A DNA stretch of 64,000 nucleotides from assembly GCA_012729505.1 (NCBI GenBank), contig JAAYDA010000029.1, positions 1-64,000 of the forward strand. Direction: 5' to 3'. The stretch comes from Syntrophomonadaceae bacterium (GTDB lineage Bacteria; Bacillota; Syntrophomonadia; Syntrophomonadales; DTU052). Below the pieces are notes generated by a model. That model did not search any database and was not told where the DNA came from. It worked only from the letters and a program-made list of their open reading frames with translations. Made by a program: the position numbers and the translations under genes. Shown one piece after another: positions 53,160-63,031 of the stretch; the stretch's first letter is position 1, and every line of letters begins with the position of its first letter.

Positions 53160-53882
53160 TCATCTTCCTGCAGCATTAAGGGCTTCTCCCAGGGTAATCC
53201 GTCCTTCATACAGGGCTTTGCCTATAATCGCCCCCTCAATCCCCGGGATTTGCCGCAGCTTCACAATATCTTTCACACTGGTAACTCCACCTGATCCTAT
53301 CACCGATAAGCCGCTTCCTTTAGCCAAAGCCTCAGTTGCAGAAAGATTGGGCCCTTGTAATTCTCCATCCCTGCTAATATCGGTATACACCAGACGGGTA
53401 ATCCCCAATGATTTCATTTCTAAAGCCAAATCCAAAGCCGGCACTTCTGTAACATCCACCCACCCTTTTACCGCCACCATTCCATTTCGGGCATCAATGC
53501 CAATGACGATTTTATCAGGGCCAAACTCCTTCAGCAGATTCTCTATAAAAAATCGGTCATCTAAAGCCTTTGTTCCAATAATAATACGGCTGACTCCCAG
53601 GTTCAGGAAACTGGCGGCTATCTTCATATCTCGAATTCCACCACCCAGCTGAACAGGAATATTCAACTGGGAAACCATATCCTTGATAATGCTTTGATTA
53701 CGTGGAATACCGGAGAAAGCCCCGTCCAGATCCACCACATGCACCCATTGGGCTCCCTGGCGCTCCCACTGACGGGCTATTTCCGCCGGGTCTTGGCTAT
53801 ATACGGTTTCCTGATCCTTCCTGCCCTGAATCAGGCGGACACATCGACCTTCTTTAATATCTACAGCCGGGAAAATCAGCAA
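53160..53882 (-). CDS. hisA: ProFAR isomerase (HisA)
   Basis: This 240-residue (beta/alpha)8 barrel interconverts ProFAR and PRFAR. The N-terminus IFPAVDIKEGRCVRLIQG contains the catalytic Asp. LGGGIRDMK and VIGSGGVTSVKDI form the phosphate-binding sites. The TTG start follows GAGGGGG. It lies between hisH and hisF in the usual order. Confidence 0.97.
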   Translation of the reverse strand: MLIFPAVDIKEGRCVRLIQGRKDQETVYSQDPAEIARQWERQGAQWVHVVDLDGAFSGIPRNQSIIKDMVSQLNIPVQLGGGIRDMKIAASFLNLGVSRIIIGTKALDDRFFIENLLKEFGPDKIVIGIDARNGMVAVKGWVDVTEVPALDLALEMKSLGITRLVYTDISRDGELQGPNLSATEALAKGSGLSVIGSGGVTSVKDIVKLRQIPGIEGAIIGKALYEGRITLGEALNAAGR

Positions 53883-53948
53883 GTTTTTATCCCCCTCTTT
53901 TTCCTTCCGGTATAGATAGGTCTAAACCGCCTGTCCTCCAAAAGGAAT

Positions 53949-54554
53949 CTATTTATTAACAATACGTCCAAAATTCTTTAATATCTGCAGGCCCAGAGCA
54001 CTGGATTTTTCCGGATGGAACTGGCAGCCCATGATGCTATCCTTCTGGACCGCACAGCAAAATTCTCTGCCATAATGGCAGATTCCGATGCTCTCATCTC
54101 CTTGCGGAATACAATGGTAGGAATGCACGAAATAGAAATATGAATCATTAGGAATTCCTATAAACAAAGGGCTGCTCCTGACTTGACGAAGCTGATTCCA
54201 ACCCATGTGGGGAACCTTTTCCTCATAGGGAAAGCGCACCACCCGACCAGGAATAATATCAAGACCCCGGTGATTACCATTCTCTTCACTTTCAGAAAAT
54301 AACAGCTGCATACCCAGACATATGCCCAGCAAAGGGATTCTCTGACGAACAACCTCCTGCAGGGCCTGGGCCATACCAGTCCTGTTGAGGCTGGCTACCG
54401 CATCCTTAAATGCTCCCACTCCCGGCAAGATCACCCCCGACGCAGCTGCCACCTCCTCAGGATGACCGGTAACCTGGGCGACTAACCCTGCGCTTTCCAA
54501 GCCTTTCTGGACACTGCGAAGATTTCCCATTCCATAATCAATTATGGAGATCAT
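53949..54554 (-). CDS. hisH: Imidazole glycerol phosphate synthase glutamine amidotransferase subunit
   Basis: This 201-residue class I glutaminase has the nucleophile Cys in GICLGMQLLF (about residue 79) and the His-Glu pair in GCQFHPEKS (about residues 180-182). The N-terminal IIDYGMGNLRSV is conserved. It transfers ammonia to HisF. Confidence 0.97.
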   Translation of the reverse strand: MISIIDYGMGNLRSVQKGLESAGLVAQVTGHPEEVAAASGVILPGVGAFKDAVASLNRTGMAQALQEVVRQRIPLLGICLGMQLLFSESEENGNHRGLDIIPGRVVRFPYEEKVPHMGWNQLRQVRSSPLFIGIPNDSYFYFVHSYHCIPQGDESIGICHYGREFCCAVQKDSIMGCQFHPEKSSALGLQILKNFGRIVNK

Positions 54555-54608
54555 TATTACAAACCAACTCCCAAAAAACCAGTATTATGTACAGTCTGCC
54601 AGGAAATG

Positions 54609-55205
54609 TTACAGTCGGCCTTTTGAAGACCATACCCCTTGGATTCGCGGCTCATAAGCAATAGCTTCACTAAGAGCACGGGCAAAGCTTTTGAAGATTG
54701 CTTCTATGATATGGTGGGTATTACTGCCTTTCAGCAGATCAATATGGATAGTCATTCCGCTATTATTGGCCATGGCCCGAAAGAATTCTTCCACCAATTC
54801 AGTTGAAAAGCTCCCGACTGCTTCCATCGGCATAGGGACATTAAAATCCAGATAAGGCCGTCCGGACAGATCCATGACTACCCGGGCCAAGGCCTCATCC
54901 ATAGGAATAAGCGCACTACCATAACGATTGATGCCCCGCTTTTCACCCAGACATTCTTTCAGCGCCTGTCCCAGACATATACCTATATCCTCAACGGTAT
55001 GGTGGTCATCGATCTGAGTGTCTCCCCGTGCCCATATCCGCAGGTCACACAGGCTGTGGGCAGCCAGCAAAACCAACATATGACTCAAAAATGGCACTTC
55101 AATATCAATTTGGCTGTTGCCCGTTCCATCCAGCTCCAGATTTAATACTATTTCGGTTTCACTAGTCTTCCGGCGAATCTCGGCAACTCTTGCATCATTG
55201 TCCAT
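54609..55205 (-). CDS. hisB: Imidazoleglycerol-phosphate dehydratase
   Basis: This 198-residue monofunctional enzyme removes water from imidazoleglycerol phosphate. Metal-binding motifs are DDHHTVEDIGICLGQAL and NTHHIIEAIFKSFARAL, with FLSHMLVLLAAH near the N-terminus. The ATG at 55205 is chosen because AAGGAG lies 8-9 nt upstream; a longer frame begins inside hisD without a site. It overlaps the hisD end by 11 bp. Confidence 0.97.
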   Translation of the reverse strand: MDNDARVAEIRRKTSETEIVLNLELDGTGNSQIDIEVPFLSHMLVLLAAHSLCDLRIWARGDTQIDDHHTVEDIGICLGQALKECLGEKRGINRYGSALIPMDEALARVVMDLSGRPYLDFNVPMPMEAVGSFSTELVEEFFRAMANNSGMTIHIDLLKGSNTHHIIEAIFKSFARALSEAIAYEPRIQGVWSSKGRL

Positions 55206-56490
55206 CGGCCGATCTCCTTCGCACCTTAACGGAATTAGCATGGGCAGTTAGCCCCTCAACCTCAGCCAGTCGAATAACTTCCTTGTGGTTTTTTTCAAAA
55301 CCCATCCGGCTGTAATAAACCAGACTGGATTTCTTCATAAAGGTAGCTACCGTAACCGGCGAATAAAACTTGGCTGTTCCTCCGGTAGGCAGTATGTGGT
55401 TGGGACCGGCCAGATAATCGCCGACCGGCTCCGGAGTATAATGTCCCAGGAAAATAGCCCCCGCGTTTTTAATAGCGCCCAACCAGCTAAAAGGCTCCTC
55501 CACCATTACTTCCAGATGCTCAGGTGCCACCCGATTAGCAATTTCGAAAGCCTCATCCAGATCAGATACCAGAATGAAAGCTCCATTCTGTACCAAAGAT
55601 TCCCGAATAATTGTGCGTCGGGACAGAGTTACTATCTGCTTCTCAATCTCCTCTTCCACCCGATCCATAAAATCCGAGCTGTACGAAACCAGAATCGAGC
55701 GGGCCCGCACATCATGCTCCGCCTGAGACATGAGATCAGCCGCAACATGGGCCGGATCAGCACTTTCATCAGCTACAATCAATATCTCGCTTGGTCCCGC
55801 CAGCATATCTATATCAACTTCTCCATATACCAGCTTCTTGGCCAGAGTAACGTATATGTTACCCGGTCCGGTAATCTTATCAACCGGTTTTATCGTATTG
55901 GTACCATAAGCCAGGGCAAATACCGCCTGGGCGCCGCCCACCTTGTATATCTCTGAAACCCCCAGCTCCGCTGCCGCCACCAAAGTATAAGGATTAATTT
56001 TACCATTGGCGTCCGGAGGCGTCACCATGGCAATCTCCTCCACTCCCGCCACCAAAGCCGGGATCGCATTCATCAACACCGAAGAAGGATAAGCCGCAGT
56101 CCCGCCCGGAACATATATTCCTACTCTTTCTAACGGCCGGTGAATCTGTCCCATGATATTACCATCCGCATCCGGCTCCATCCAGCTGGGGTTCATCTGC
56201 TTGAAATGAAAATCCTCTATATTGTCAATGGCAACACCCAATGCATCCAAGAAATCACCATCGACCAAATTGTAAGCCTCGTCAATCTCATCGTCACTCA
56301 CCATCAGCTTATCTTCCGTCAATTCAGCTCCATCATAGCGAAGAGTAAACTCAACCAGGGACTTATCCCCTTGGCTGCGAACCAGATTCCCAATTTCGGC
56401 CACCTGATCCGTTAAGGAATCAAGATCCTCGGAAACCTTGGCCAAAAACTCATCAAGCTCCCGTCCACTGCCGGCAAATCGTCTTATCAT
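55195..56490 (-). CDS. hisD: Histidinol dehydrogenase
   Basis: This 431-residue zinc enzyme oxidises histidinol to histidine in two NAD-dependent steps. Conserved blocks are VPGGTAAYPSSVLMNAIPA, VGGAQAVFALAYGT, KITGPGNIYVTLAK, DMLAGPSEILIVAD, MSQAEHD and PVGDYLAGPNHILPTGGTA. It overlaps hisG by 4 bp and hisB by 11 bp. Confidence 0.97.
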   Translation of the reverse strand: MIRRFAGSGRELDEFLAKVSEDLDSLTDQVAEIGNLVRSQGDKSLVEFTLRYDGAELTEDKLMVSDDEIDEAYNLVDGDFLDALGVAIDNIEDFHFKQMNPSWMEPDADGNIMGQIHRPLERVGIYVPGGTAAYPSSVLMNAIPALVAGVEEIAMVTPPDANGKINPYTLVAAAELGVSEIYKVGGAQAVFALAYGTNTIKPVDKITGPGNIYVTLAKKLVYGEVDIDMLAGPSEILIVADESADPAHVAADLMSQAEHDVRARSILVSYSSDFMDRVEEEIEKQIVTLSRRTIIRESLVQNGAFILVSDLDEAFEIANRVAPEHLEVMVEEPFSWLGAIKNAGAIFLGHYTPEPVGDYLAGPNHILPTGGTAKFYSPVTVATFMKKSSLVYYSRMGFEKNHKEVIRLAEVEGLTAHANSVKVRRRSADGQ

Positions 56491-57146
56491 TCCTTCACCA
56501 CCCCTTCCGCCACCAATCGGCTCATCTTTGATATCATAGGCTCAATAATCGAATATTTGGTGCGGTAGCTAACCCGGTTAACGATCACCCGAGCTGTGCA
56601 AACCGCAATATTAGCCTTCTCCTTCAGGAAGTTTTCTTCCAGCGTCTTCCCGGTTGAGACTATATCCACAATGATTTCCGCCAGCCCCACTCGGGGTGCC
56701 AGCTCAATATTACCATGCAATTTAATGACCTCAACCTGCAGGCCTTGCTCCCGAAAAAACTCCTCAGCTACATGGGGGAACTTGGTAGCCACCCGCTGAT
56801 AATTGAAATCAGCCAGAGGCTGACCAACCCTTTCCTGGGGCACTGCCACAATAAATCGGCAATAACCGAAGCCCAAGTCCACCATCTCATAAACATCCTT
56901 GGCCTGATCAAGGATAATGTCCTTTCCTACAATCCCCAGATCCGCCGCACCGTGCTCCACATAAGTAGGCACATCCGTAGGGCGGCACATTATATAACTA
57001 ACCTTTTGATCTGGAAAATCAAAAACCAGACTTCGCTTTCCATCACTGACTCCCCGGATTGGAAGATCGAGATGATCCAGCATTTGTAAAGTCGGCCCCA
57101 GGAGCTTCCCCTTGGGCAGAGCTATTGTAAGTTGTTCCGGATTCAT
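56487..57146 (-). CDS. hisG: ATP phosphoribosyltransferase, short form
   Basis: This 219-residue short-form HisG catalyses the first committed step from ATP and PRPP. The N-terminal LTIALPKGKLLGPTLQML and the PRPP loop EIIVDIVSTGKTLEEN are visible. It lacks the C-terminal regulatory ACT-like domain of long HisG, so it needs HisZ, which is encoded 172 bp upstream in the same operon. The gap 57147-57318 contains no further gene. Confidence 0.97.
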   Translation of the reverse strand: MNPEQLTIALPKGKLLGPTLQMLDHLDLPIRGVSDGKRSLVFDFPDQKVSYIMCRPTDVPTYVEHGAADLGIVGKDIILDQAKDVYEMVDLGFGYCRFIVAVPQERVGQPLADFNYQRVATKFPHVAEEFFREQGLQVEVIKLHGNIELAPRVGLAEIIVDIVSTGKTLEENFLKEKANIAVCTARVIVNRVSYRTKYSIIEPMISKMSRLVAEGVVKE

Positions 57147-57318
57147 AAGTTGCCTCGCTTTAATGAATTAAAGTAATATACGCCCCAAAGTTTAACATCG
57201 GCTAATCAACCTGTCAATGAGCAATCACCTCCAGAGTCATCCGATGTTATCAATAATAAATAATCACTATTTATGCTTTGCTCATTCCGAAGGCTTCTGG
57301 TCTTCGGCGTACTAGATA

Positions 57319-58455
57319 TCAGCCGGTTTTTGCCCCGGCTAACTTCGCAATGACATCTTTCTCTGAATTTTCTTGGATGTCAACCTCAGCAATATGTCCT
57401 TCTGCCCGCAAATCCCTGGCCTTTTTCAGAACAGCCCGAAGATCACTCCCTGATACTATCCAACGCTGCGGAAGAACTGCTCCGCGGTTTTGCAAAGCCA
57501 ATAAAACCCTTTCGATCCCCACTGCGAAACCGGTAGCAGCCTGAGGGCAGCCAAATTTGTCCAGGAGTTTATCGTATCTGCCCCCTCCCAGCAAAGGATA
57601 ACCCAGTTGAGGAGAATATCCTTCAAAGACTATACCGGTATAGTAGTCAAACCCCCTTAATATCCCCAGATCAATAACAACATCTTGTTGGATCCCATAT
57701 ATAGCTAAAAGCTCATAAACCTTAGTCAGTTCGGCTATTGCTTGATCAACTCCGGGCACCTTGCGGATTGCCTCCAGACGATTCAAAACCTCCGGCCCCC
57801 CATGTATCACCGGAAGCTCCAGCAAAACCCTTTTAAAATCCGGATTCATAGTCAGCCCGGACAACAGTTCACCCATGCCGACCAAGTCTTTCTTAAGAAC
57901 TAATGCCTTTATGCTATCCTTGGCCTGTTCGTTCAGCCCGCTCTCTGCCAGCAGGCTGGTAAAAATCCCGATATGATTCAAGCTGATTTTAAACTCTAAT
58001 TCCTGTTGGCCCAGAATTTCAGCGGCCAGAGCTATTACTTCCGCATCCGCTCTTTTTCCCGGCGCCCCAATCAGTTCCACCCCTAATTGGTAAAACTCCT
58101 TATAACGTCCCATCTGAGGCATGGTATGTCTGAAAATATTTGCATTATAAAAAAGGCGTAAAGGTTCATCAGTATCACGAAATTTGGTAGAAACGATGCG
58201 CGCAATAGGAATCGTCATCTCCGGACGCAGCACCAAGAGACGCCCATCGCGATCCTGAAGAAGAAACAGCTCCTGTCTCAGGTTATTTCCGGCCCCTCCT
58301 TCGATTACCTCCAGATACTCGAAGGTAGGCGTAATAACCTCCCTATAACCCCATTCAAGGAAGGTCTGTACGGTTCTATTCTCAAAATCCCGTTTCAGAG
58401 CCGCCTCATCGGGGAGAAAATCCTTGGTTCCTCTTACAATTTCATAATTGTTCAT
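57319..58455 (-). CDS. hisZ: ATP phosphoribosyltransferase regulatory subunit
   Basis: This 378-residue HisRS paralogue activates and regulates short-form HisG. Class II synthetase motifs are retained in part: GTKDFLP near the N-terminus, FRHTMPQMGRYKEFYQLGVELIG (motif 2 region) and LLGGGRYDKLLDKFG (motif 3 region). Its position in the his operon and the absence of the HisRS anticodon-binding domain separate it from tRNA synthetase. The ATG lies next to the yerC stop. Confidence 0.95.
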   Translation of the reverse strand: MNNYEIVRGTKDFLPDEAALKRDFENRTVQTFLEWGYREVITPTFEYLEVIEGGAGNNLRQELFLLQDRDGRLLVLRPEMTIPIARIVSTKFRDTDEPLRLFYNANIFRHTMPQMGRYKEFYQLGVELIGAPGKRADAEVIALAAEILGQQELEFKISLNHIGIFTSLLAESGLNEQAKDSIKALVLKKDLVGMGELLSGLTMNPDFKRVLLELPVIHGGPEVLNRLEAIRKVPGVDQAIAELTKVYELLAIYGIQQDVVIDLGILRGFDYYTGIVFEGYSPQLGYPLLGGGRYDKLLDKFGCPQAATGFAVGIERVLLALQNRGAVLPQRWIVSGSDLRAVLKKARDLRAEGHIAEVDIQENSEKDVIAKLAGAKTG

Positions 58456-58761
58456 TTACAGATCACTCTTTTCTCTGAGTCGCTCCAAAACCATTTTATA
58501 ACCGCCCGATCCGTTTAGAAATCGTTTTACCCGGCTGATGGTGGCGGTGCTGGCACCAGTTATTTCAGCAATCCGATTATATGTTTCATTTTCCACCAAC
58601 ATGCTCGCTACCCGCAAACGTTGGGATAAGATCTCTAATTCGTTTTTGGTACATAAGTCATCCAAAAAAACACTGCATTCCTTCTCATTAACCAGCACCA
58701 GAAAGGCAGATACTAACAATTCCTTATCTTCAGCTATCCTAAGCGCTTTCATGCCGGACAC
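58456..58761 (-). CDS. YerC/YecD-family TrpR-like regulator, possible histidine regulator
   Basis: This 101-residue protein has the TrpR-like helix-turn-helix: LCTKNELEILSQRLRVASML followed by TYNRIAEITGASTATISRVKRFLNGSGGY. YerC-type regulators of Firmicutes are predicted to control histidine genes, and here the gene immediately precedes hisZ with no gap. The start is GTG (58761) with GGAGGG upstream. An effector, presumably histidine, is inferred only. I did not find an obvious operator. Confidence 0.88.
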   Translation of the reverse strand: MSGMKALRIAEDKELLVSAFLVLVNEKECSVFLDDLCTKNELEILSQRLRVASMLVENETYNRIAEITGASTATISRVKRFLNGSGGYKMVLERLREKSDL

Positions 58762-58772
58762 AGAATCCCTCC

Positions 58773-59435
58773 TTACAACAATTGCACATCGTTAATGACC
58801 AGGTCAAAACGACATCCCAAGTATTCCGCTGCCCGTTTGCACATCATCATCTTAGTTAAGAAAATCTCGAAATAATCCATTACACTGCAGACTTCGGTAT
58901 CAATAGTCAGATTCATTACAATCAACCGTTCCATCGCGTTAATAAAAAGCGATGAATCTTTGGCCGCATAATTGACCCGATCTCTATCCGTAAAGGAGGT
59001 TGCGTCATTTTTGCGTACTCGCGAATGGTTGACATCCGATTTATCCGCCAAGATAACCGCAGCAGAAACATTGCTTACTGAATAGCCACCTGCTTGTTCC
59101 TCGTGGTGGGCTATGGCTCCCATGATAGTGGTAACCTCTTCCGGGTCCATACCCATCTCACTCAGAATCTCAAAAACCATTATTGCTCCCCAGGTTCCAT
59201 GGCGATACCGGTGGATCAGATTCCCGATGTCATGAAGATAACCGGCAATGGCCGCCAGCTCAGCCTCCCGGCGGGGATAGCCAAGGTTAAATATGATGTC
59301 ATAACTAAGCTCAGCAGTCAGTTCCGCATGAGCGATACTGTGTTCCAGCGCTCCAATACTGCCTATAAACTGGTTACCCATTTCCATATAAGTTTTTACT
59401 TCCTGATTCTCTTTAACTTGTTCCAGAGTAATAAT
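58773..59435 (-). CDS. HD-domain phosphohydrolase-like protein, probable ATT start
   Basis: This HD-superfamily protein has metal-binding residues in EHSIAHAELT, GYLHDIGNLIHRYRHG and AIAHHEEQ. No other domain is visible, so its substrate is unknown. The first ATG (59387) lacks a ribosome binding site and cuts the conserved N-terminus. In-frame upstream codons give ITLEQVKENQEVKTY, as expected for the family, back to an ATT at 59435 that lies 9 nt after AAAGGA and directly after an in-frame TAA. I therefore prefer the ATT, giving 220 residues. An in-frame CTG (59426) is an alternative. Confidence 0.8.
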   Translation of the reverse strand: MITLEQVKENQEVKTYMEMGNQFIGSIGALEHSIAHAELTAELSYDIIFNLGYPRREAELAAIAGYLHDIGNLIHRYRHGTWGAIMVFEILSEMGMDPEEVTTIMGAIAHHEEQAGGYSVSNVSAAVILADKSDVNHSRVRKNDATSFTDRDRVNYAAKDSSLFINAMERLIVMNLTIDTEVCSVMDYFEIFLTKMMMCKRAAEYLGCRFDLVINDVQLL

Positions 59436-59481
59436 TTATATCAGTCCTTTTCAAGTTCCTATAGCGATTCATGGGCCGCAA

Positions 59482-60753
59482 CTATAATTTCAACATTCTG
59501 GCGCCAATATCCTTGCGATAATGGGCGCCTGCAAAATCAATATGGTGAATCTCCCCATAGACCTTATCGATGGCCTGGGCAATAGTCTCCCCTTTGCAAA
59601 CTACACTGAGGACTCGGCCCCCATCAGTCACCACCTGGGAACCAATCCGCCGGGTGCCTCCATGAAACACCATGGTGTCCGGGCCCACGTCATTAAGTCC
59701 GGTGATAACCCGGCCGGTTTCGTACTCCCCGGGATATCCCTCCGCTGCCATGACCACACACACACACACTCCTGATTCAAAGGCCATCGGGATATTATTG
59801 AGAGTTCCGTCCGCAACCGCTTCCGTCATGGCCAGGAAATCACTGTCCAGCATAGGAAGAACCACTTGTGTCTCCGGGTCGCCCCAACGCACATTGAACT
59901 CCAGCACCTGCGGTCCCTTGGCAGTTAACATCAACCCGAGAAAAAGCACCCCCTTATAGGGACGCCCCTCAGAAGCCATAGCTTTTACAATCGGCTGCAA
60001 TATTTCTTCCATCACCCGTTGGTGTATCTCCGGAGTATAAAACCCGGGGGAGGAATAAGCCCCCATCCCACCGGTATTAGGACCCTGATCACCATCAAAT
60101 ATCCGTTTATGGTCTTGAGCGGCCACCAATGGGACTACGTTCTTTCCGTCACACAAGGCAAAGACACTAACCTCTTCACCCTCCAAACATTCCTCTACCA
60201 CCACTTCCAAGCCTGCACTGCCAAAAGCCTTATCCACCAGCATATTCTCCAGAGCACTCAGGGCCGTCTCTTCATCCTGGGCTACTACAACACCTTTACC
60301 CGCTGCCAAGCCATCTACCTTGACCACTATAGGCGCTCTCCGCTCCCGTACAAAAGCTTTGGCCTCTTCCACATCAGTAAAAGAAGCAAAATCTGCTGAA
60401 GGAATGCCATATTTTTTCATAAGATTTTTGGAGAATACTTTGCTGCCCTCCAAAATAGCCGCATTTTTCCGGGGCCCAAATATTTTAAGACCTTGGGCTT
60501 CAAAAGCATCCACAATCCCGGCCATAAGAGGAACCTCCGGCCCGACTATAGTCAAATCAATCTCTTGTTCTTTAGCCAATTCAATCAGTCTTTCAGTATC
60601 GTTAACACTAATATCAAAGCACTCTGCTAATTCAGCCATTCCGGCATTGCCCGGGGCGGCCAAAATCCGTCCTATCCCATCACTTTGGCTTAGCTTCCAT
60701 ATTATAGCATGTTCTCTGGCACCCCGCCCAATTACCAGTACGTTTTTCCCCAC
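59482..60753 (-). CDS. purD: Phosphoribosylamine-glycine ligase
   Basis: This 423-residue ATP-grasp enzyme makes GAR in purine synthesis. Conserved motifs are [49 protein letters not shown]-like (with SSPGFYTPE) and [19 protein letters not shown]. The start is GTG (60753) with GGAGGG upstream. It follows purH by about 96 bp and is the last pur gene of the cluster. Confidence 0.97.
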   Translation of the reverse strand: [423 protein letters not shown]

Positions 60754-60849
60754 CGCTAAACCCTCCTTATATCACTAAAGGGTGCCGCCTGCTCCATTAA
60801 CCAGCCTGGATTTCAGCAGCAACACCAAAAACCTGACCCTGTTTACGGA

Positions 60850-62373
60850 TTAATGACGAAAATGGCGAATCTCCGTAAATACCATGGCTATCCCCAGACG
60901 ATCACATTCATCAATGCTTTCCTGATCACGTATCGATCCACCCGTCTGGACTATGGCAGAAATTCCGAATTGTCCTGCCAATTCCACTGTATCTTTAAAA
61001 GGGAAGAAAGCATCAGAGGCTAATACAGCTCCCTTACTTCTGTCCCCAGCTTGTTCCAAAGCTATTTTTGCCGAGCCCACCCGGTTCATCTGGCCGGCCC
61101 CTACACCCAGAGTGGTATTATCCCGGGTTACAACAATGGCATTAGACTTGACGTGCTTGACTACCTTCCACGCAAAGGCCAGTTCAGCCAATTCCTGAGC
61201 AGTAGGCTGCTTTTTAGTAACCACCTTTAGCTCAGCCGCATCCAGTGAAGCTCCGTCAATATCCTGGATTACTATACCGCCTTCAACACTTTTTATCTGC
61301 AATCCCGCCGAAGGCTTCATATCCAACTCCAGCACCCGCAAATTCTTTTTAGCTTGAAATGCCGCCAAGGCCTCATCGTCATATCCCGGGGCAATAATAA
61401 CCTCCATAAAAGGCTCAGCTGCCTTTGTGGCCGTTTTTACATCCACATGACGATTGAAAGCAATTATACCCCCGTAAGCTGATACCGGATCGGCGCCGAA
61501 GGCCCGTATATATGCTTCTTCCAAATCTTTGCCGATAGCAGCTCCACAAGGATTAGTGTGCTTGATGATGACACAGGCCGGTTCCTGAAATTCACGCACC
61601 AGGGCGAAGGCCGCCTCCGCATCAATTACATTGTTGTAAGACAGTTCTTTTCCATTCAGCTGTTTGGCCATTGGCAAACCACCCGTTGCCAATGCCTGGC
61701 GGTAAAAGGCAGCTTCCTGATGGGGATTCTCTCCATAACGCATATCCTGAACCTTCTCTCCGCCCCAAATCAGAACATCAGGAAACTTCTCTCCCCGTAA
61801 CCCACCCAAGTACTGATTAATCATGGAATCATACAAAGCTGTATGGGCAAAGGCCTCTTTGGCCAGTTTTAATCGGAATTCCCGGCTGACCCCACTTCCG
61901 GATTCCAGCTCAGTCAGGATCATATTATAATCCTGATGGCTTACCACCACCAGTACATCCTGATAGTTCTTGGCTGCCGAACGAATCATGGCAGGTCCGC
62001 CGATATCAATGTTTTCAATGGCCTCTTCCAGAGTTGTTCCCGGTTTCTGAATTGTTTCCCGAAAGGGATAAAGGTTGACCACCACCATATCTATAGGCTC
62101 AATTTCGTTTTCCGACAGCTGGCGCAAATGATCAGGGATTCGGCGAGCCAAAATCCCCCCATGTATTTTAGGATGCAGTGTTTTGACTCTTCCGTCTAAA
62201 ATCTCCGGGAAACCAGTGACTCCAGCAACTTGAGTCACTTTCACGCCCGATTTATTCAGCAGATCATAGGTGCCTCCGGTAGAGATCATATCCCACCCCA
62301 GAGCTTCAAGTCCCCGGGCAAACTCCACCACTCCAGCTTTGTTCGAAACACTTATCAGCGCCCTTTTTCCCAT
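60850..62373 (-). CDS. purH: Bifunctional AICAR formyltransferase / IMP cyclohydrolase
   Basis: This 507-residue protein performs the last two purine steps. The N-terminal MGS-like cyclohydrolase domain starts with [19 protein letters not shown] and has STGGTYDLL and [12 protein letters not shown]. The formyltransferase domain has [40 protein letters not shown] and the C-terminal [15 protein letters not shown]. It lies 1 bp after purN. Confidence 0.98.
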   Translation of the reverse strand: MGKRALISVSNKAGVVEFARGLEALGWDMISTGGTYDLLNKSGVKVTQVAGVTGFPEILDGRVKTLHPKIHGGILARRIPDHLRQLSENEIEPIDMVVVNLYPFRETIQKPGTTLEEAIENIDIGGPAMIRSAAKNYQDVLVVVSHQDYNMILTELESGSGVSREFRLKLAKEAFAHTALYDSMINQYLGGLRGEKFPDVLIWGGEKVQDMRYGENPHQEAAFYRQALATGGLPMAKQLNGKELSYNNVIDAEAAFALVREFQEPACVIIKHTNPCGAAIGKDLEEAYIRAFGADPVSAYGGIIAFNRHVDVKTATKAAEPFMEVIIAPGYDDEALAAFQAKKNLRVLELDMKPSAGLQIKSVEGGIVIQDIDGASLDAAELKVVTKKQPTAQELAELAFAWKVVKHVKSNAIVVTRDNTTLGVGAGQMNRVGSAKIALEQAGDRSKGAVLASDAFFPFKDTVELAGQFGISAIVQTGGSIRDQESIDECDRLGIAMVFTEIRHFRH

Positions 62374-62374
62374 G

Positions 62375-63007
62375 TTAATTTTCCTCCTCTGCTAATATAG
62401 TAACTCGTCTTCCTTCAACAGCAACGCGTCCCTGGGCTATTAATTTAACTGCCTGGGGAAGCAAGATATGTTCCTCACGCAAAATTCTTTCCGCCAGCGA
62501 GTCTTCATCATCCTCCGGCAATACCGGCACTGTCTGCTGGAGAATAATCGGTCCCGTATCAACTCCCAGGTCAACAAAATGAACGGTGCACCCGCTAAAT
62601 CTTACTCCATACTCTATTGCCTGCCGATGGGCATGTAATCCGGAAAAAGACGGCAGCAAAGCAGGATGAATGTTGATGACTCGCAATGGGAACTTATTTA
62701 TAAAAGTATCTCCTAAAATTCCCATATAACCTGCCAATACCACCAGTTCCACTCCATACTCCACACAAACCCTAGCCAACTCCTGTTCATAGGCCTGCCG
62801 GCCGGCGAATTGCCCCGGGTTTATATAGCAGCTTTCGATGCCTCGGGCAGCGGCCTTTTCCAATACCGGTGCCTGGGGCTTGTCAGCAATAACCACCTTA
62901 ATAACCGCCGGTACTGCACCAGCCTCGATGCTCTCCTGCAATGCTTCAAAATTGGATCCCCGGCCCGAGGCCAGCACTCCCAGTTTAAGCGGCATAATCC
63001 TGGTCAT
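62375..63007 (-). CDS. purN: Phosphoribosylglycinamide formyltransferase
   Basis: This 210-residue enzyme uses 10-formyl-THF. The N-terminal [15 protein letters not shown] binds GAR phosphate. The catalytic Asn-His-Asp triad appears in [23 protein letters not shown] and [14 protein letters not shown]. It sits between purM and purH, the normal Firmicute order. Confidence 0.97.
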   Translation of the reverse strand: MTRIMPLKLGVLASGRGSNFEALQESIEAGAVPAVIKVVIADKPQAPVLEKAAARGIESCYINPGQFAGRQAYEQELARVCVEYGVELVVLAGYMGILGDTFINKFPLRVINIHPALLPSFSGLHAHRQAIEYGVRFSGCTVHFVDLGVDTGPIILQQTVPVLPEDDEDSLAERILREEHILLPQAVKLIAQGRVAVEGRRVTILAEEEN

Positions 63008-63031
63008 AACACTTTCTCCTTGCTGTTCAAA

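Noticed and set aside
57319-58455. Histidyl-tRNA synthetase (hisS)
   Set aside because: The protein is short, lacks the anticodon-binding domain and lies in the his operon with short-form hisG, so hisZ is the better call.
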